This document shows, piece by piece, positions 1 through 7,484 of a DNA stretch of 64,000 nucleotides. The notes under the pieces were generated by a model. That model worked only from the letters and a program-made list of their open reading frames with translations. It made no database searches and had not been told where the DNA came from. This stretch comes from Fibrobacter sp. UWR3 (GTDB lineage: Bacteria; Fibrobacterota; Fibrobacteria; Fibrobacterales; Fibrobacteraceae). The DNA lies in NCBI RefSeq assembly GCF_900143055.1, contig NZ_FRCW01000002.1, forward strand, positions 1-64,000. The letters are read 5' to 3'. Within the stretch, counting starts at the first letter, position 1, and every line of letters begins with the position of its first letter. Made by a program: the position numbers and the translations under genes.

Positions 1-43
1 CCAAGTAGATAAAGGCTTGCGGACGATTTCAGGTACCCAAATG
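1..43. repeat. Short direct repeat at window edge
   Basis: Two near-identical blocks (TTCAGGTACC followed by 4-5 bases and TGTCATATA/GTCATATA) lie about 45 bp apart between positions 29 and 98. The inner copy lies within the 3' end of the neighbouring lipoprotein gene and supplies its last residues. Function unknown. Confidence 0.4.
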
Positions 44-1129
44 TCATATAATCAAAAAGTACCTGTTTTTCAGGTACCTTTTTGTCATATAGACCTGTTT
101 TTCGATTAGATTTAGACATTCCCAAAAGATATCTTCGTACTTTTCCCGATAGAGTTCGGTCATCTCGGGCGTTCCGTCCGCACAGGTCTTGGTCTTCGCG
201 ATGTATCCGTTAAACCAGCATTCGGAATCGTACTTCAGGCTCACGTATTCCAATCCATAATACTGCCCCCTTTGATAGGGGTACAGATTCCCTCTCAGGG
301 TCTTCTCTTCTCGATTGATGATGCTATCCAGGAACGCCCTTTTCGCTTCGGGCAAGGTATCGTTTTTATCAAGTTCCTTCACTATCTCTTCGTACAGTCC
401 CTTCTGCACATCGGCAAGGACATCTACAAACATGGCGAAGGAATCCCGCGGGCAGTTCGTGACCAAGTCTTCGGGCACGGAGCTAGAAGAACTTTCCGCC
501 ACAGAGCTGGAACTGTGCGTCTCGTAGTATTCCTTTTCTGTAACGTAGGCAACGTCACCCTCTTGCGCATATAAACTGTAATTTTTGCCATCGGAACATT
601 TCAGATACGTGACCTGATAATGGGGGCAGACACGGGACACGATACCGTAAACTGTCACCGGCTCCTGAACGGCGCCGCACGAAAACAGTTTTTCTTCCCA
701 CTTGTTCAAAATCTTTTCCGAGACCGTGGTATCCTTTTTCAGGAACTCCTGCAAATCCATGCAAGAATAGTACGGTTCTGTAGATCCGGAGCAGCGTTCC
801 TCCAAGAACTGGAACGTGGAGCAGGTTATGGATGGGTCCTGCGCCAACCTAAGCTGTTCGCCACTTGAAGAGCTCACCCCGTCAGACGAAGAACTCTGCG
901 CGAGGTCAAGCCCGGACGAAGATTCCGGCACCTGCTCCTCCGAAGAAGAACTTGAAGGTTGCTGGGAATCAGAAGAAACACCCCCTAGGGCATCGGACGA
1001 ACTTTCCGGTTCGAGACCGGGGTTCACTCCCGTCACACCGGTCGAAGAATCAGAATCACTGCCGCAACTTGCCCAAAAAAATCCCATAACGGACAGGCAG
1101 CTCAATCGGATAACTCTACGAATATTCAT
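44..1129 (-). CDS. Ser-rich-linker lipoprotein, unknown function
   Basis: A 361-residue exported protein. The start chosen is the ATG at 1129, which has AGGAGG just upstream and opens a lipoprotein signal peptide ending in WASC (Cys about 22). A long linker follows (residues about 27-95) with runs of Ser and acidic residues, the type seen in Fibrobacter surface lipoproteins. Two Cys-containing segments come next (about 100-200 and 225-345), joined by a second Ser run. Even numbers of Cys suggest disulfides. No catalytic motif was recognised. The C-terminal tail (MTKRYLKNRYFLII) is encoded by a short DNA repeat that continues past the stop, so the natural end may have been altered. It probably sits on the outer membrane; role unknown. 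Confidence 0.7.
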   Translation of the reverse strand: MNIRRVIRLSCLSVMGFFWASCGSDSDSSTGVTGVNPGLEPESSSDALGGVSSDSQQPSSSSSEEQVPESSSGLDLAQSSSSDGVSSSSGEQLRLAQDPSITCSTFQFLEERCSGSTEPYYSCMDLQEFLKKDTTVSEKILNKWEEKLFSCGAVQEPVTVYGIVSRVCPHYQVTYLKCSDGKNYSLYAQEGDVAYVTEKEYYETHSSSSVAESSSSSVPEDLVTNCPRDSFAMFVDVLADVQKGLYEEIVKELDKNDTLPEAKRAFLDSIINREEKTLRGNLYPYQRGQYYGLEYVSLKYDSECWFNGYIAKTKTCADGTPEMTELYREKYEDIFWECLNLIEKQVYMTKRYLKNRYFLII

Positions 1130-1292
1130 ACTTCCTCCTTTTCTCCCATAAATATATTCTTTTTTTCGGCTCGGTAATAATTTATTCAAAAAAATTGTGG
1201 ACAAAATGTAAAAACCGGATGCATACAGCACCCGGCTTTTAAAGTTTCATGGATTCTATCGGGCCTTCGGCCCTCCAGAATGACACACGAGA

Positions 1293-2039
1293 TTACTCAG
1301 CGGCGTCCATGTCGGCTTCGTCGATTTCGGCGTTGTGGTAAACGTCCTGGACGTCGTCGTGGTCTTCGAACTTGTCGATAAGCTTGAGGAGCTTCACGGC
1401 ATCGTCGTGACCGAGCTTCACCGGATCGTTGGCGACGTAGGTGATTTCGGCGCTCATCATTTCGATGTTCGCGGCTTCGAGAGCCTTGGAAACAGCGTCG
1501 AAGGCTTCGGGGCTCGTAGAGATTTCATGCACGCCGTCTTCGGTGCTCATGTCTTCGGCACCCGCTTCAATCACGAGGTCCATGACCTGTTCTTCGGGGT
1601 ACTTCTCGGCATCGACGACAATCACGCCCTTGTAGGTGAAAGCCCAGGACACGGAGCCGGATTCACCCATGGAACCGTTGTTCTTGTTGAAGATGTTGCG
1701 GATTTCGGCAACGGTACGGACCTTGTTGTCGGTCAGGCACTGCACCATGATGGCAACACCTGCCGGACCGCGTCCTTCGTACAGCGGTTCCGTCATTTCG
1801 GTACCGGAGTTGGCACCCGTACCCTTGGCGATGGCGCTCTCGATGTTCTTGGTCGGCAAGCTCTGGCTCTTGGACTTGAGGATTGCCGCACGCAGACGCG
1901 GGTTAGCATCGGGGTTTCCGCCGCCGAGCTTGGCAGCAATGGAGATTTCCTTAATCAACTTGTTCCAAGCCTTCGCGCGAGCGACGTCAGTCTTGGCTTT
2001 CTTGCGTTTGGTGGTGGCCCATTTGGAGTGACCGGACAT
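1293..2039 (-). CDS. yebC: YebC/PmpR-family regulatory protein
   Basis: A 248-residue protein of the YebC/PmpR/TACO1 family. It has the family's N-terminal signature MSGHSKWATTKRKKAKTD and a GRGPAGVAIMVQCLTDNK segment in the middle. Family members bind DNA or the ribosome; recent work on the family points to relief of ribosome stalling, with transcriptional roles reported for PmpR types. The length is normal for the family. AGAGGT precedes the ATG. It is a stand-alone gene, not beside ruvC as in many bacteria. Cytoplasmic. Family assignment is secure; which of the two roles applies cannot be read from the sequence. Confidence 0.95.
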   Translation of the reverse strand: MSGHSKWATTKRKKAKTDVARAKAWNKLIKEISIAAKLGGGNPDANPRLRAAILKSKSQSLPTKNIESAIAKGTGANSGTEMTEPLYEGRGPAGVAIMVQCLTDNKVRTVAEIRNIFNKNNGSMGESGSVSWAFTYKGVIVVDAEKYPEEQVMDLVIEAGAEDMSTEDGVHEISTSPEAFDAVSKALEAANIEMMSAEITYVANDPVKLGHDDAVKLLKLIDKFEDHDDVQDVYHNAEIDEADMDAAE

Positions 2040-2070
2040 AGATTACCTCTAATATACTAGGTTGTGAAAC

Positions 2071-2811
2071 TTACTTTTTCTTTTTCATCATGAGGCAGCG
2101 CTTCTTCTCCTTGGGAGTCAAGCCCGGATCATCGCATTCATCGCCTCTAGATGCCTTTTTCTTCTTTTTCTTCTTCGGCTGATCTTCTTCGTCAGCCATA
2201 TCCTTCATGCGCTGCTTCTTCTTCTCGGAAACAGACACCTCAGATTCCTCCGATGCCGCGCTCTTCTTGCGCTTCAGAGCCTTGAGTTTGCCCTTGTCCA
2301 TCGGGTCGGCAGAAGCCTTCGTGATGGCCTTCTCGTACTTGCCGCCCCAGATATTACCGAGCAGCGAACCCGAAGAGAGCGCATCGTTCAGGCCCGACTT
2401 GGACCAGTCGTCATCGACCGGCGGCAACAGCTTGAACTTGAGATTGCGAATCGTGGTAGGTTCGTCATCATAGTAAAGCATGATGTCGAAAAGGCCCACC
2501 TGGTATTCCTCGCCGTTCACTTCCACCGGGGAATTGTCGATGTAGGCAAGCACCGCATAGAGGTCGCCCTCGAAGAGCGCCTCGCGGATGGATTCCGCAT
2601 CGCCTGTCGGGGAACGGACTTCGCCAATCGCCTGGAATGCCCACGGAGCAACGTCCACCTTCAGGGAGAACTTGAGTGTACCGGGCTTATCGGTATCCTT
2701 CAGTTTCAGGAGCGCTCCGGAGAACGCCTGGAACTTCGGTTTAATCGAACCTTCCTGTGCATAGCCGGCCATGACCAGCGCTAGCACGAGCATCATGATT
2801 ATCTTTTTCAT
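2071..2811 (-). CDS. Secreted protein with Lys-rich tail, unknown
   Basis: A 246-residue protein. The start at 2811 gives a signal peptide (MKKIIMMLVLALVMAGYAQ); in-frame sequence further upstream overlaps the neighbouring mutase gene and is ignored. The mature part (about 20-165) is a predicted beta-rich domain that mentions no known motif. The last 80 residues are highly charged, with blocks of Lys (KKKKKKK, MMKKKK) and acidic stretches. It is probably periplasmic. It lies 29 bp downstream of the phosphohexomutase gene on the same strand, so co-transcription is possible. Not recognised as any known family. Confidence 0.65.
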   Translation of the reverse strand: MKKIIMMLVLALVMAGYAQEGSIKPKFQAFSGALLKLKDTDKPGTLKFSLKVDVAPWAFQAIGEVRSPTGDAESIREALFEGDLYAVLAYIDNSPVEVNGEEYQVGLFDIMLYYDDEPTTIRNLKFKLLPPVDDDWSKSGLNDALSSGSLLGNIWGGKYEKAITKASADPMDKGKLKALKRKKSAASEESEVSVSEKKKQRMKDMADEEDQPKKKKKKKASRGDECDDPGLTPKEKKRCLMMKKKK

Positions 2812-2840
2812 AGAACCTATCCTTTTCCCCAATCCAAAAG

Positions 2841-4454
2841 TTAATTCTTGAAGAACAGAGCCTTGGCAGCCTCGAACATCGGGTCCTTTTCGTCCGGATC
2901 GCGGCATTCGGTGTAAATGCGCACCTTCGGTTCGGTACCCGACGGACGCACGAGCATCCAGGAGTCGTCTTCGAAGATGATCTTCACGCCGTCGAGCGTG
3001 AGGAGCTGCTTCACGGTCTTTTCGTTCTTGCCGACCATGACCTTCGCACCCGGCTTCGCGATCGTTGCGATGGCATCGACCTTGGCCTTGAGCGGGGCAC
3101 CCACGAGGGACTTGTCCACTTCGAAGCCCGAGCGGGTCGGGTAGAAGCGGCCGTACTCTTCGTACAGGGCGTCGAGGTATTCACCAAGGTTCTTGCCAGT
3201 CACCGCCATAATTTCAAGAGCGATGAGGAGGCCGAACTGGGCGTCCTTCTCGAGCGTGTTGTTGAGGCCAGAGATACCGTCGGATTCTTCGAAGGCAACG
3301 AGGGCCTTCTGCTTGGCATTGCGGCTGAGCCACGGGCGGAAGTTCTTGAAGCCCACCGGAGTTTCCATCACGGGTACGCCGAGCTTTTCGGCAATGATGT
3401 TCACGAAGTTGGAGGTCGCGACGGACTTGGCCACGCAGCCCTGTTCCTTGCGCCAGGTTGCCATGTAGTGGAACGCGATGGCACCGAACTGGTTCATGTC
3501 GATTTCGCGCGTACCGTCGTAGAAGCGGATGCGGTCGCCATCCGGGTCAAAGATTGCACCCAGGCGGAATTCGCTCTTGCTTTCGTCCAGCACCTTGCGG
3601 ACCTTCTCGAGGTTCTTGCTGGACGGTTCCGGGGCGATGCCGCCGAACAGGGAGTCATCCTCGTTGCGGAGCGTGATGAGGCATTCCGGATTGTCGAGCA
3701 GCGCAGCCGGACGGCGGCGGGTAGAGCCGTGCACGTGGTCGCACACGAGGGTCAAACGGCCCTTCTTGATGAATTCCTTGATGCGGTCGAACTTGATGGT
3801 GCCCTGCTTGACGAGGAATTCCTTGTAAATCTTGAGGGAGTCGATAATTTCCCAGTCAACCTTGCCCACCGGTTCAAACTTCCAGGTGGCCATCATTTCG
3901 TTGCTGAGCTTGGTAATCACGTTCGTGATTTCCGGACCGGCAGGACCGCCGTCGGCCGGGTTGAACTTGATGCCGTTGTAGTGGCTCGGGTTGTGGCTCG
4001 GGGTCATGTTGATGGAGCAGGCGGCACCGAGCATCTCGATTGCGGCGCTGAATTCCGGAGTCGGCATTTCGCCACCGTAGTAGACCTTCACGCCGGCCTT
4101 CGCGAACTGGTCGGCAACGGCTTCGCAGAATTCGTGACCGAGCAGGCGGTTGTCGTGGCCAACGACCACACCACGCTTCTGGAGTTCGGCAAAATCCTTC
4201 ACGCCGAGAGCTTCGAAAAGTTCCGGAGTAGCTTCCTTATAGAGGCGGACGATTGCCGCACCCACCACCTGCAGATTGCGGAGCGTAAATTCGGAACCAA
4301 TTTCACCGCGCCAGCCGGACGTACCAAAGCTCACCTTAGCGGGCTCCTGGGAGGTCAGAGCGACCTGCTTCACCTGTTCGACCAGGCCCATGTCGGTAGC
4401 CGGGTTGAATTCGGGGGACTGAATCTTTTTCCAAATCTGCGTAATGTTTTCCAT
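2841..4454 (-). CDS. Phosphoglucomutase/phosphomannomutase
   Basis: A 537-residue alpha-D-phosphohexomutase that interconverts hexose 1- and 6-phosphates in the cytoplasm. All four family signatures are visible in order: the catalytic phosphoserine loop TPSHNPSHYNG (about 150), the Mg-binding loop DPDGDR (about 305), the sugar-specificity loop FEESDG (about 390) and the phosphate-binding loop RPSGTEPK (about 510). FGTSGWRGE near residue 43 is also typical. AAGGAA precedes the ATG. In a cellulolytic bacterium that makes glucose 1-phosphate from cellodextrins, a glucomutase role would fit, but glucose versus mannose specificity cannot be settled from sequence alone. Confidence 0.93.
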   Translation of the reverse strand: MENITQIWKKIQSPEFNPATDMGLVEQVKQVALTSQEPAKVSFGTSGWRGEIGSEFTLRNLQVVGAAIVRLYKEATPELFEALGVKDFAELQKRGVVVGHDNRLLGHEFCEAVADQFAKAGVKVYYGGEMPTPEFSAAIEMLGAACSINMTPSHNPSHYNGIKFNPADGGPAGPEITNVITKLSNEMMATWKFEPVGKVDWEIIDSLKIYKEFLVKQGTIKFDRIKEFIKKGRLTLVCDHVHGSTRRRPAALLDNPECLITLRNEDDSLFGGIAPEPSSKNLEKVRKVLDESKSEFRLGAIFDPDGDRIRFYDGTREIDMNQFGAIAFHYMATWRKEQGCVAKSVATSNFVNIIAEKLGVPVMETPVGFKNFRPWLSRNAKQKALVAFEESDGISGLNNTLEKDAQFGLLIALEIMAVTGKNLGEYLDALYEEYGRFYPTRSGFEVDKSLVGAPLKAKVDAIATIAKPGAKVMVGKNEKTVKQLLTLDGVKIIFEDDSWMLVRPSGTEPKVRIYTECRDPDEKDPMFEAAKALFFKN

Positions 4455-4759
4455 AAGGGTTCCTTTTGAGTTTTAACGCGGAAAATTTAGAAAAAAAAGT
4501 GCTTTTGCAGGACACTTCGCGAATGTTTGAGGCACATCAAAACATATTCGAAACGCCCTATTCGACCATTCAACATACTCGTAATCTATTACGTATCAAT
4601 ACTTTACATTTATTGTACAGCAAGCGCCAAGCCGATTTAATTTGCGCCAACGCCCAATCCATAGTTTGTATGTAGTTCCCCGACGGTAGGCCAGTTTCAG
4701 CCAAACTCCCGCCTATAACTCTCTCTTTTTCTTTCGTCTAATGCTATATTTACAGCACT
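4455..4759. other. Intergenic region between divergent genes
   Basis: About 305 bp separate the phosphohexomutase and dapA starts. Short open frames here have no family features. The only signal seen is the TATATTTA box next to dapA. No hairpin terminator or RNA gene was recognised. Confidence 0.5.
4745..4759 (+). promoter_or_regulatory. Bacteroidetes-type -7 box, dapA
   Basis: TATATTTA at 4745-4752 fits the TAnnTTTG -7 consensus at 7 of 8 or better, and only 7 bases separate it from the ATG. No Shine-Dalgarno sequence is present. A leaderless or nearly leaderless mRNA is inferred. Confidence 0.45.
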
Positions 4760-5716
4760 ATGCAGATTACAAAAGCTTCTCAACTTACTGGTGTTTTCCC
4801 CGCGTTGTTCACCCCGCTGATGAACGACGATCCCAAGTGTCTCCGCAACTCCGTCGACTACAAGAAGATGGAAAAGATGATTGACGACCTTATCGCTTCC
4901 GGCGTTTCCGGCATTCTCCCTGTGGGTACCACGGGCCAGAGTGCGACGGTCACCCACAAGCAGCACCTCGACATCATCAAGTTCACGCTCGACTACGTGG
5001 ACGGCCGCGTGCCCGTGATTGCAGGCGCAGGCAGCAACTGCACCCGCGAATCCGTTGAGATGATCGAAGAAGTCCTGAAGATTGCGGAAGTCCCGGTCCT
5101 CTGCGTCACGGGTTACTACAACAACCCCTCGCAGGAAGGCATCGAGAAGCACTTCAAGACGCTCAGCTCCGAAACGGGCGCGAAGATTATCATCTACAAC
5201 GTGCCGGGCCGTACCGCCAGCTACGTCCACCCCGACACCCTCATCGCCCTTTCCGAAGACAAGAACATCATCGGACTCAAGCAGGCGGTCGATTTCCGCA
5301 TTGGCGAAAAGTTCCACGAAGACACGAAGCGCGTGATTAACGAGACGAAGAACAACGACTTTGCCGTTCTGAGCGGCGAAGACGGATTCTTCATCGACAT
5401 GCTCGAGATGGGCGGCACGGGCCTCGTGAGCGCAACGGCGAACATCCCCGAAGCGGCAAAGATTTTCGTAGACCTGTACAAGGCTTTCCAGAAGGGCGAG
5501 TTCCAGAAGTGCGACGACCTGCAGGACGCCGCCCGCGACTACGTGGAAGCGACCTTCTGCCGCAAGAACCCGATTCCGCTCGGAACCATGTTCAACAGCC
5601 CGCTCTTCCAGCCGATGACGAGCGTGAAGGATACCGCCCGCGGTGACGAAGCCGTGGCCCGCATCATGAAGCTCATCAACGAAAAGGCTGAGAGTTTGAA
5701 GAAGTACCACGTTTAG
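4760..5716 (+). CDS. dapA: 4-hydroxy-tetrahydrodipicolinate synthase
   Basis: A 318-residue DHDPS/NAL-superfamily aldolase. It condenses pyruvate with aspartate semialdehyde at the entry to lysine and diaminopimelate synthesis. Visible motifs are GVFPALFTPL near the N terminus, the pyruvate-carboxylate loop GTTGQSAT (about 53-60), YNVPGRT (about 157, containing the catalytic Tyr) and GLKQA (about 185, containing the Schiff-base Lys). The GTTG(Q/E) and YNVPGRT pair favours DHDPS over N-acetylneuraminate lyase. It is slightly longer than typical DapA (about 290-300). It is transcribed alone; the start lies 7 bases from a -7-like box and has no ribosome-binding site. Confidence 0.9.
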   Translation: MQITKASQLTGVFPALFTPLMNDDPKCLRNSVDYKKMEKMIDDLIASGVSGILPVGTTGQSATVTHKQHLDIIKFTLDYVDGRVPVIAGAGSNCTRESVEMIEEVLKIAEVPVLCVTGYYNNPSQEGIEKHFKTLSSETGAKIIIYNVPGRTASYVHPDTLIALSEDKNIIGLKQAVDFRIGEKFHEDTKRVINETKNNDFAVLSGEDGFFIDMLEMGGTGLVSATANIPEAAKIFVDLYKAFQKGEFQKCDDLQDAARDYVEATFCRKNPIPLGTMFNSPLFQPMTSVKDTARGDEAVARIMKLINEKAESLKKYHV

Positions 5717-5816
5717 CTATTAGTCAATAGTTGTTGGTTACTAGTTGAATATTAGGCGCCTGCGGCGCGATTATAAGAACTAACGACCAATGACCAAAGA
5801 CTAATGGCCACTGAAG
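5717..5816. repeat. Intergenic inverted-repeat element (TTAGTCA heptamers), copy 1
   Basis: The left half carries degenerate ATTAGTCAATAG/GGTTACTAGTT heptamers and the right half their complement (AACTAAC, ACCAATGACC, GACTAAT). A GC core, GGCGCCTGCGGCGCG, sits in the middle. Related elements lie at 27880-27973 and 30590-30690. It would fold into a long imperfect hairpin after dapA. Confidence 0.6.
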
Positions 5817-5837
5817 TTTAAAATAGGAGATAATACT

Positions 5838-6539
5838 ATGGCCAAGAAATCCATTATTGACGAAATCTGCGACTACATCAAGAAGCAGAAACTCTCCCCC
5901 ATTCCTGTCCAGACCCTGAACGAGGAAGCTGAATCGACCCGCTACTTCGGCGGCGACCTCAAGGAATTCATTGCCGCGGCCAAGACGCTCGGCGCAAAGG
6001 GAATCTTCGTGGAAGAACTCTACCTCGAAGACGACGAGTTCTACTACGACAGCGGCATGGACGACGACGAGTACATGGCGCTCTACGGCAACGAGAACGT
6101 GGAATGCAAGTGCTGCGGCGAAGACTGCAAGTGCGGTGCTTCGGCAGGCTCAGCAACCGGGAAGAAGAAGGCCAAGGACGACGACAGCGATGTCGACGCC
6201 GTGTACTTTGAACCCGAGGACCTCGACGGCCTCGACCTCACGCTGTTGAAGCCGCAGATGGCGAAGTTCCTCGACCGCATCGGTGAAGCCTGCGGCGCAC
6301 GCCTCACGGTTCCGGGTGTCGACCACCTCGAAGTGGAAATCTTCGCCGACTGGTACGACGAGTTCGCCGAACTCGTGGACGAGGCTTCCGAAGCTATCGA
6401 AATCGACCCGACCGACGCTCTCCGTCAGGCACAGGCCGTTTACGAAGCCGAAGAGAAGGCTGCAAAGGCCGTGAAGAAGATTGCGGCTCATCCGCCGAAG
6501 GGTAATAAGAAGACCGCAAAGTCTAAAGGCAAGAAGTAA
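5838..6539 (+). CDS. Acidic protein with Cys cluster and Lys-rich tail
   Basis: A 233-residue cytoplasmic protein with AGGAGA upstream of its ATG. Residues 1-75 look folded, with a very acidic patch (EDDEFYYDS, DDDEY). Residues about 88-98 hold a tight Cys cluster (CKCCGEDCKCG) that could bind a metal; a short Gly/Ser/Ala-Lys linker follows, partly encoded by a TTCGGCAGGCTCAG repeat. A second acidic helical domain spans about 115-205. The tail is Ala/Lys-rich (KKTAKSKGKK). No family was recognised. Its 3' end is present a second time downstream of a terminator hairpin (see 6600-6640). Confidence 0.65.
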   Translation: MAKKSIIDEICDYIKKQKLSPIPVQTLNEEAESTRYFGGDLKEFIAAAKTLGAKGIFVEELYLEDDEFYYDSGMDDDEYMALYGNENVECKCCGEDCKCGASAGSATGKKKAKDDDSDVDAVYFEPEDLDGLDLTLLKPQMAKFLDRIGEACGARLTVPGVDHLEVEIFADWYDEFAELVDEASEAIEIDPTDALRQAQAVYEAEEKAAKAVKKIAAHPPKGNKKTAKSKGKK

Positions 6540-6570
6540 TACTCCGGTATAGACTTTGCTCTCGCAACCG

Positions 6571-6590
6571 CCCCTAGTTAATACTAGGGG
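6571..6590 (+). terminator. Hairpin after acidic-protein gene
   Basis: A perfect 8-bp stem, CCCCTAGT/ACTAGGGG, with a TAAT loop, followed by CTTTGTTG. The T tract is weak. It lies between the gene and the duplicated gene tail. Confidence 0.6.
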
Positions 6591-6599
6591 CTTTGTTGC

Positions 6600-6640
6600 T
6601 CACAGAAGACCGCAAAGTCCAAAGGCAAGAAAAAGTAACT
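6600..6640 (+). pseudogene. Duplicated 3' tail of acidic-protein gene
   Basis: The sequence AGAAGACCGCAAAGTC plus AAAGGCAAGAA at the end of the acidic-protein gene recurs here with one substitution. It encodes the same KKTAKSKGKK tail plus one extra Lys and a stop. It has no start of its own, so it is a leftover gene end separated from the current end by a hairpin. Confidence 0.7.
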
Positions 6641-6661
6641 TGGTCTAAAAAACTTTGTATT

Positions 6662-6695
6662 AAACGGCCCGCACTGCGGGTCGTTTCTTTTTTTT
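6662..6695 (+). terminator. Strong intrinsic terminator
   Basis: An 11-bp stem, AAACGGCCCGC/GCGGGTCGTTT, with one G-T pair and an ACT loop, followed by C and eight T. It lies directly after the duplicated gene tail and is probably the original terminator of the acidic-protein gene. Confidence 0.8.
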
Positions 6696-6756
6696 GCGAG
6701 CTACGCGCGTTTTTTGGTCAAATTAATGCGGACGAACTGCGGCTTTCGGGCTATCT

Positions 6757-6985
6757 GGCGGTGAAATCAGGATTTTTTCAGTTTTTTCACCGCCGCTTTG
6801 TTACGTTGTTCGCAAAAATTCAACTCAATGAGGATGTTTTTTTGAACATTGTGGCGGTGATTTCTCCATATTTTCTCCAATTTCACCGCCAAAGAAAGCA
6901 TTTCAGCGCAACAATTTCGCACTTTTACTACATACAAAGTAATTTTTGGCAGTGAAATCAGGATATTTTTTGCAATTTCACCGCC
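6757..6985. repeat. Three-hairpin element, copy A
   Basis: Three 38-bp palindromes at 6757-6794, 6853-6890 and 6948-6985, each bounded by GGCGGTGAAA (or a near match) and TTTCACCGCC, with AT-rich centres. They start 96 and 95 bp apart. The spacers share islands with the copy at 48506, such as TTTTGTTA after the first hairpin and ACATACAAA before the third. No coding potential was found. Confidence 0.85.
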
Positions 6986-7000
6986 ACTTTTGCAATTTAG

Positions 7001-7484
7001 AGGTTTCAATGCCCGAGACGACGAACGAGCGGTATCACTGTGAGCCGGAGGCGACTCGTATTGACGAGTCGTCGAAGGCGAGAGCGAGCGAGGTGCCGGA
7101 GGTTTCAATGCCCGAGACGTCGAGCGAGCGGTCTTACTGTGAGCCGTAGGCGACTCGTATTGACGAGTCGTCGAAGGCGAGAGCGAGTGAGGAACCGGAG
7201 GTTTCAATACCCGAGACGACGAACGAGCGGTATCACTGTGAGCCGGAGGCGACTCGTATTGACGAGTCGTCGAAGGCGAGAGCGAGCGAGGTGCCGGAGG
7301 TTTCAATGCCCGAGACGTCGAGCGAGCGGTATCACTGTGAGCCGGGGGCGACTCGTATTGACGAGTCGTCGAAGGCGACCTTTGGACACTTGCGCTTTAG
7401 CGCTTAGTGTACATGGCCACCTTTAGGTGGGAGCGAGCGAGGTGCCGGAGGTTTAAATGCCCGAGACGTCGAGCGAGCGGTCTC
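7001..7484. repeat. 99-bp tandem repeat array
   Basis: Units begin (AGGTTTCAAT) at 7001, 7100, 7199 and 7298, exactly 99 bp apart. A fifth, partial unit begins at 7449 after a 52-bp insert at 7379-7430. Each unit contains the stem CGACTCGT/ACGAGTCG with an ATTG loop. Because 99 is divisible by three, long frames stay open on both strands, but there is no ribosome-binding site or codon bias, so I treat it as non-coding. A diverged relative sits inside hrpB at about 9914-9984. Confidence 0.85.

Noticed and set aside
4466-4675. Small open frame between the mutase and dapA genes
   Set aside because: No ribosome-binding site, no family resemblance, overlaps the mutase promoter region.
6757-6985. 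CRISPR-like array
   Set aside because: Palindromes and spacers are both partly conserved between distant loci, there are only three units, and no cas genes are near.
6767-7306. Long open frames through the 99-bp array on both strands
   Set aside because: They stay open because the period is divisible by three; no ribosome-binding site, and composition mirrors the repeat.
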